From NCBI RefSeq assembly GCF_000786205.1, contig NZ_JROH01000004.1:1-64000 (forward strand): DNA of 64,000 nt, read 5' to 3'. The notes beneath the pieces were generated by a model, which ran no database searches, was not told where the DNA came from, and saw only the letters and a list, made by a program, of their open reading frames with translations. A program made the translations under genes and the position numbers. This DNA is from Sphingomonas sp. 37zxx. Its GTDB lineage: Bacteria > Pseudomonadota > Alphaproteobacteria > Sphingomonadales > Sphingomonadaceae. Every line of letters begins with the position of its first letter. The stretch's first letter is position 1. This document shows positions 61,359-64,000 of this stretch, one piece after another.

Positions 61359-61841
61359 TCAGCCCCGGTCGCGCAAGATACGTTGCTGGTCCCGCTTCCA
61401 GTCGCGGTCCTTGATCGTATCGCGCTTGTCGTGGTTCTTCTTGCCCTTGGCGAGCGCCAGTTCGACCTTCGCGCGCCCCTGCGTATTGAAATAGACGCTG
61501 AGCGGCACGAGCGTCATGCCTTCGCGGGCGACCGCGCCATGCAGCTTGTTGATCTGCCGCTCTTTCAGCAGCAATTTGCGCGGACGCTTTGGCTCATGAT
61601 TGAAGCGGTTGCCGTGGCTGAATTCGGGGATGTTGGCGTTGACCAGCCAGATCTCTTCGCCCTTCACCTCGGCATAGGCTTCGGCGATCGAGCCTTCGCC
61701 GCCGCGCAGCGCCTTCACCTCGGTGCCGGTCAGCGCGATGCCTGCCTCATACACGTCGTCGATGAAATATTCGAAGCGCGCGCGCCGGTTCTCGGCGACG
61801 GTCTTCACTTTGTCGAATTCGATGGGACGGGGTCGGGCCAT
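61359..61841 (-). CDS. smpB: SsrA-binding protein SmpB
   Basis: Binds tmRNA and delivers it to stalled ribosomes for trans-translation. The 160 residues have the OB-fold core ([38 protein letters not shown]) and the basic C-terminal tail ([20 protein letters not shown]) that mimics mRNA in the decoding path. The start [14 protein letters not shown] is chosen; 19 further open codons upstream lack similarity. The ssrA gene is not in the window. Confidence 0.96.
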   Translation of the reverse strand: MARPRPIEFDKVKTVAENRRARFEYFIDDVYEAGIALTGTEVKALRGGEGSIAEAYAEVKGEEIWLVNANIPEFSHGNRFNHEPKRPRKLLLKERQINKLHGAVAREGMTLVPLSVYFNTQGRAKVELALAKGKKNHDKRDTIKDRDWKRDQQRILRDRG

Positions 61842-61908
61842 GGGATGCGGGACATAGGCGCAGTAAACGGCAAACAAAAGGCGTGGCGCGCATGCCACAC
61901 GGGATTTA

Positions 61909-61920
61909 GCCCATATGGGC
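61909..61920. promoter_or_regulatory. Twelve-base perfect palindrome upstream of the fasciclin gene
   Basis: GCCCATATGGGC lies 80 bases before the fasciclin start, next to a GTGGC-GCGCAT-GCCAC hairpin. It could be a dimeric-regulator site for this promoter; chance is also possible at this length. Confidence 0.3.
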
Positions 61921-61999
61921 GATTGCCGCGATCCCCAACCGCATCCTGGCGCGTATCTATGCCGTGCCCGATGGCCGGGTTACGCCAAGGAGAGATCTC

Positions 62000-62596
62000 A
62001 TGCCAAAGACCTTCAAGACGATGATGCTGACCGCCACGATGCTGGTCGGCGCAAACGCCGCGGCGCTTCAGGCCGAAACGATCCCAACCGAAACCCCCGC
62101 CGCAGCGCAGGGTGCGTCCAACCCGATGGTGGGCGGTGCCGCCATGTATGCCAACAAGACGATCGTTGGTAACGCGGTCAATTCAAAGGATCACACCACG
62201 CTGGTCGCGGCGGTGACCGCAGCAGGGCTGGTCGATACGCTGAATTCGGCGGGTCCGTTCACCGTGTTCGCACCGACCAACGCGGCATTCGCCAAGCTGC
62301 CTGCCGGCACCGTCGAGACGCTGGTAAAGCCCGAGAACAAGGGCACGCTGACCACCATCCTCACCTATCATGTCGTATCGGGAGCGGTTTCGGCGAGCGA
62401 CGTCGCAGCATTGGTCCAGGCGGGTGGCGGCAGCGCGACCGTGCCGACCGTGCAGGGCGGAACGCTGACGTTCCGCAAGGCGGGCAATGGCTATACCGTG
62501 ACCGATGCCAAGGGCGGGACGGCGAATATCACCATCGCCGATGTCCGCCAGTCGAACGGCATGATCCATGTGATCGACGGCGTCCTGATGCCGTAA
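62000..62596 (+). CDS. Exported fasciclin-domain protein
   Basis: A 198-residue protein with a signal peptide (MPKTFKTMMLTATMLVGANAAALQAE). A single fasciclin (FAS1) domain spans residues about 60-198: TTLVAAVTAAGLVDTL, FTVFAPTNAAFAKLP (H1 motif region), LTTILTYHVVSG and a final GMIHVIDGVLMP. FAS1 domains mediate adhesion in eukaryotes; bacterial single-domain forms are common in sphingomonads with an unclear role. The start has AAGGAG eight bases upstream. Confidence 0.93.
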   Translation: MPKTFKTMMLTATMLVGANAAALQAETIPTETPAAAQGASNPMVGGAAMYANKTIVGNAVNSKDHTTLVAAVTAAGLVDTLNSAGPFTVFAPTNAAFAKLPAGTVETLVKPENKGTLTTILTYHVVSGAVSASDVAALVQAGGGSATVPTVQGGTLTFRKAGNGYTVTDAKGGTANITIADVRQSNGMIHVIDGVLMP

Positions 62597-62602
62597 TGCT
62601 GG

Positions 62603-62635
62603 GGCGGGGTGGGTTCGTTTGCACCCACCCCCGCC
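62603..62635. terminator. Stem-loop between fasciclin gene and dapA
   Basis: GGCGGGGTGGGT pairs with ACCCACCCCCGCC (one bulge) around an eight-base loop, six bases after the fasciclin stop and about 40 bases beyond the convergent dapA stop. It is a good stem but is followed only by TTATC, so termination strength is uncertain. Confidence 0.55.
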
Positions 62636-62676
62636 TTATCGCGAGGGGCGTGTGGTAGCGCACAGCCCTATGTAAT

Positions 62677-63558
62677 TTACACCAACCCCGCATGCGCCAG
62701 TGCGGCATCGACGAGCGCCTTTGACTCGTCGCAGGGCGGCGTCATCGGCAAGCGCAGATCGTCCGAAAAGCCGGGGCGCACCTTCGACAGCGCATGTTTG
62801 ACCGGCCCCGGCGAAGCATCGCTGAACAAGGCCGAATGCAGCGGGAACAGCCGGTCTTGCAGCACCAGTGCCGTCGCATAGTCGCCGGCGCGACATGCCG
62901 CCTGGAAATCGGCACACAAGCGCGGTGCGACATTGGCGGTGACCGAGATGCACCCTGCCCCGCCCATCGCCATAAACGCCAGGGCGGTGTCGTCATTGCC
63001 CGAAAGCTGGACGAAGCCTTCGCCGCACGCCGCGCGCTGCATCGAGACGCGCGCCAACACGCCGGTCGCGTCCTTCACGCCAACGATCACATCAGGGAAC
63101 GCCGCGACGATCCGCGCCATCGTTTCGACCTGAATGTCGGTGACGGTGCGCGCGGGCACATTGTAGAGCATGATCGGCAGGCCGCCCTCGCTCGCCAATT
63201 TCTCGAAGTGGCGAAAGACGCCCTCCTGATTGGGGCGGTTGTAATAAGGCGGGACGAGCAAAGCGGCGGCTGCACCCGCAGCCTTGGCGGCGCGCATATG
63301 TTCGAGCGCGACCGAGGTGTCGTTCGATCCGCAGCCCGCGATCACCGGCACCCGGCCCGCCGCCTGATCGATGCACACCGACAGCACATAATTATGCTCG
63401 TCGATCGACATGGTCGCGGCTTCGCCGGTGGTGCCGCAGGGAACCAGCCCCGATGAGCCTTGTTCAATCTGCCAGTCGATCAAGGCGCGATATTGCGGCT
63501 CGTCAAAGCGGCCTGAGCGAAACGGCGTGGCGAGCGCCGGGATGGAACCGGAAAACAT
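62677..63558 (-). CDS. dapA: 4-hydroxy-tetrahydrodipicolinate synthase
   Basis: Condenses pyruvate with aspartate semialdehyde, the first step of the lysine and diaminopimelate branch. The 293 residues start MFSGSIPALATPF. The TIM barrel has the GTTGEAATMS substrate loop, the tyrosine of LLVPPYYNRPNQEG and the Schiff-base lysine in VIVGVKDATG. The ATG at 63558 is chosen over a 19-codon extension. It is divergent from the next gene with 69 bases between the starts. Confidence 0.96.
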   Translation of the reverse strand: MFSGSIPALATPFRSGRFDEPQYRALIDWQIEQGSSGLVPCGTTGEAATMSIDEHNYVLSVCIDQAAGRVPVIAGCGSNDTSVALEHMRAAKAAGAAAALLVPPYYNRPNQEGVFRHFEKLASEGGLPIMLYNVPARTVTDIQVETMARIVAAFPDVIVGVKDATGVLARVSMQRAACGEGFVQLSGNDDTALAFMAMGGAGCISVTANVAPRLCADFQAACRAGDYATALVLQDRLFPLHSALFSDASPGPVKHALSKVRPGFSDDLRLPMTPPCDESKALVDAALAHAGLV

Positions 63559-63627
63559 GCGATGAAACTGCCGATCAGAGGTAATTCGGAGGCGACAGAT
63601 AGGTCGCAGTGCCATAGTCTGTCCAGC

Positions 63628-64000
63628 ATGCTAGGGTCGTATTCCAAGCTCGCATTGGTAATCGCCGGTGTTTCGGGCGTCACCTTATCCGCTCACTCGC
63701 TTGCGCCCCAGGTGCAGACGCAGCCATCGGCTGGGCAAAGCTGGCCGCCGCGCGGCATGGCGACACAGCCTCTGTCGCAGCAGACCGGCCCGCAGCCGAC
63801 TGGGCCAATAGTCCAGCCGCTGCCCGCTTACGCCAGCGACCCGCTGACCCGCGACATCAATGAATGGAAGCGGCTGCAACAGTCGGACAATTATAGTTTC
63901 GCCGAATATGCCAATTTCCTGCTCGCGCATCCGGGCTGGCCGGGCGAGGTGAGCCGGCGTTCTGCGGCCGAGACGATGCTCGGCAGCGGCGCGACCAATG
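63628..64000 (+). CDS. Lytic transglycosylase, N-terminal part (3' partial)
   Basis: The window ends inside this gene; 124 codons are visible. After the ATG at 63628 comes a signal-like segment (LALVIAGVSGVTLSAHS), then a Gln/Pro-rich linker, then INEWKRLQQSDNYSFAEYANFLLAHPGWPGE. This opening is typical of sphingomonad soluble lytic transglycosylases (Slt70 type), whose helical region would follow. The catalytic SLT domain lies beyond the edge, so the assignment is by N-terminal resemblance only. It would be a second such enzyme beside the one at 42063. Confidence 0.65.
   Translation, partial: MLGSYSKLALVIAGVSGVTLSAHSLAPQVQTQPSAGQSWPPRGMATQPLSQQTGPQPTGPIVQPLPAYASDPLTRDINEWKRLQQSDNYSFAEYANFLLAHPGWPGEVSRRSAAETMLGSGATN

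Overview
The window is a GC-rich stretch of alphaproteobacterial chromosome. It best fits the order Sphingomonadales (Sphingomonas or a close relative). The taxonomic reading rests on gene content and order: an lptD-surA-pdxA-rsmA block, a chvI-chvG-hprK-rapZ-EIIA-HPr block with the short HPr kinase of alphaproteobacteria, the cell-cycle kinase gene cckA, and several exported proteins of sphingomonad type. It was not confirmed by any database search. About 60 protein genes fill nearly the whole window. I found no tRNA, rRNA, CRISPR array, insertion sequence or prophage.

Layout. Positions 1-616 hold the end of a visibly AT-richer gene of the GIY-YIG/DUF4357 type, truncated by the window edge. 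From 613 to 10466 the genes are core: ndk, holC, pepA, lptD, surA, pdxA, rsmA, a TPR protein and an RsmB-type methyltransferase. After a 371-base gap, 10838-12607 carries the one clear accessory unit: a cytosine-5 DNA methyltransferase followed nine bases later by a small GIY-YIG nuclease-like protein. This looks like a compact restriction-modification pair and is the most interesting locus here. Then come guaB, a stomatin/NfeD pair, a DUF885 metallopeptidase-like protein, an MscS channel, a small exported protein and pckA.

The region 20970-25298 is a tightly overlapping regulatory operon: two-component system ChvI/ChvG, HPr kinase, RapZ, a mannose-type EIIA and HPr. It joins envelope sensing to a PTS phosphorelay that has no sugar permease in view. 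It is followed by a pair of inverted REP-like palindromes, a SpoU methyltransferase, rmuC, def, recR, fmt and truA. fmt contains a 93-base palindromic element inserted exactly in frame.

From 30668 to 41209 a long series of minus-strand genes runs ETF-ubiquinone oxidoreductase, TPR protein, ispE, crotonase, N-formylglutamate amidohydrolase, ilvD, lipoprotein, NAD(P)HX repair enzyme and RlmD-type methyltransferase, many with overlapping ends. Next are a degenerate uracil-DNA-glycosylase-like gene, a lytic transglycosylase, moaB, a YbjN protein, a radical SAM protein, a CPA2 antiporter, alaS, a PhyH dioxygenase divergent from a dicarboxylate symporter, a glutathione transferase, a methyltransferase, recA with a probable palindromic operator, a lone receiver protein, cckA, an M13 metallopeptidase, a DUF2062 protein, smpB, a fasciclin protein, dapA and the start of another lytic transglycosylase.

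Coordinates follow the start codons I judged best. Where a start differs from the longest open frame, the entry says so.
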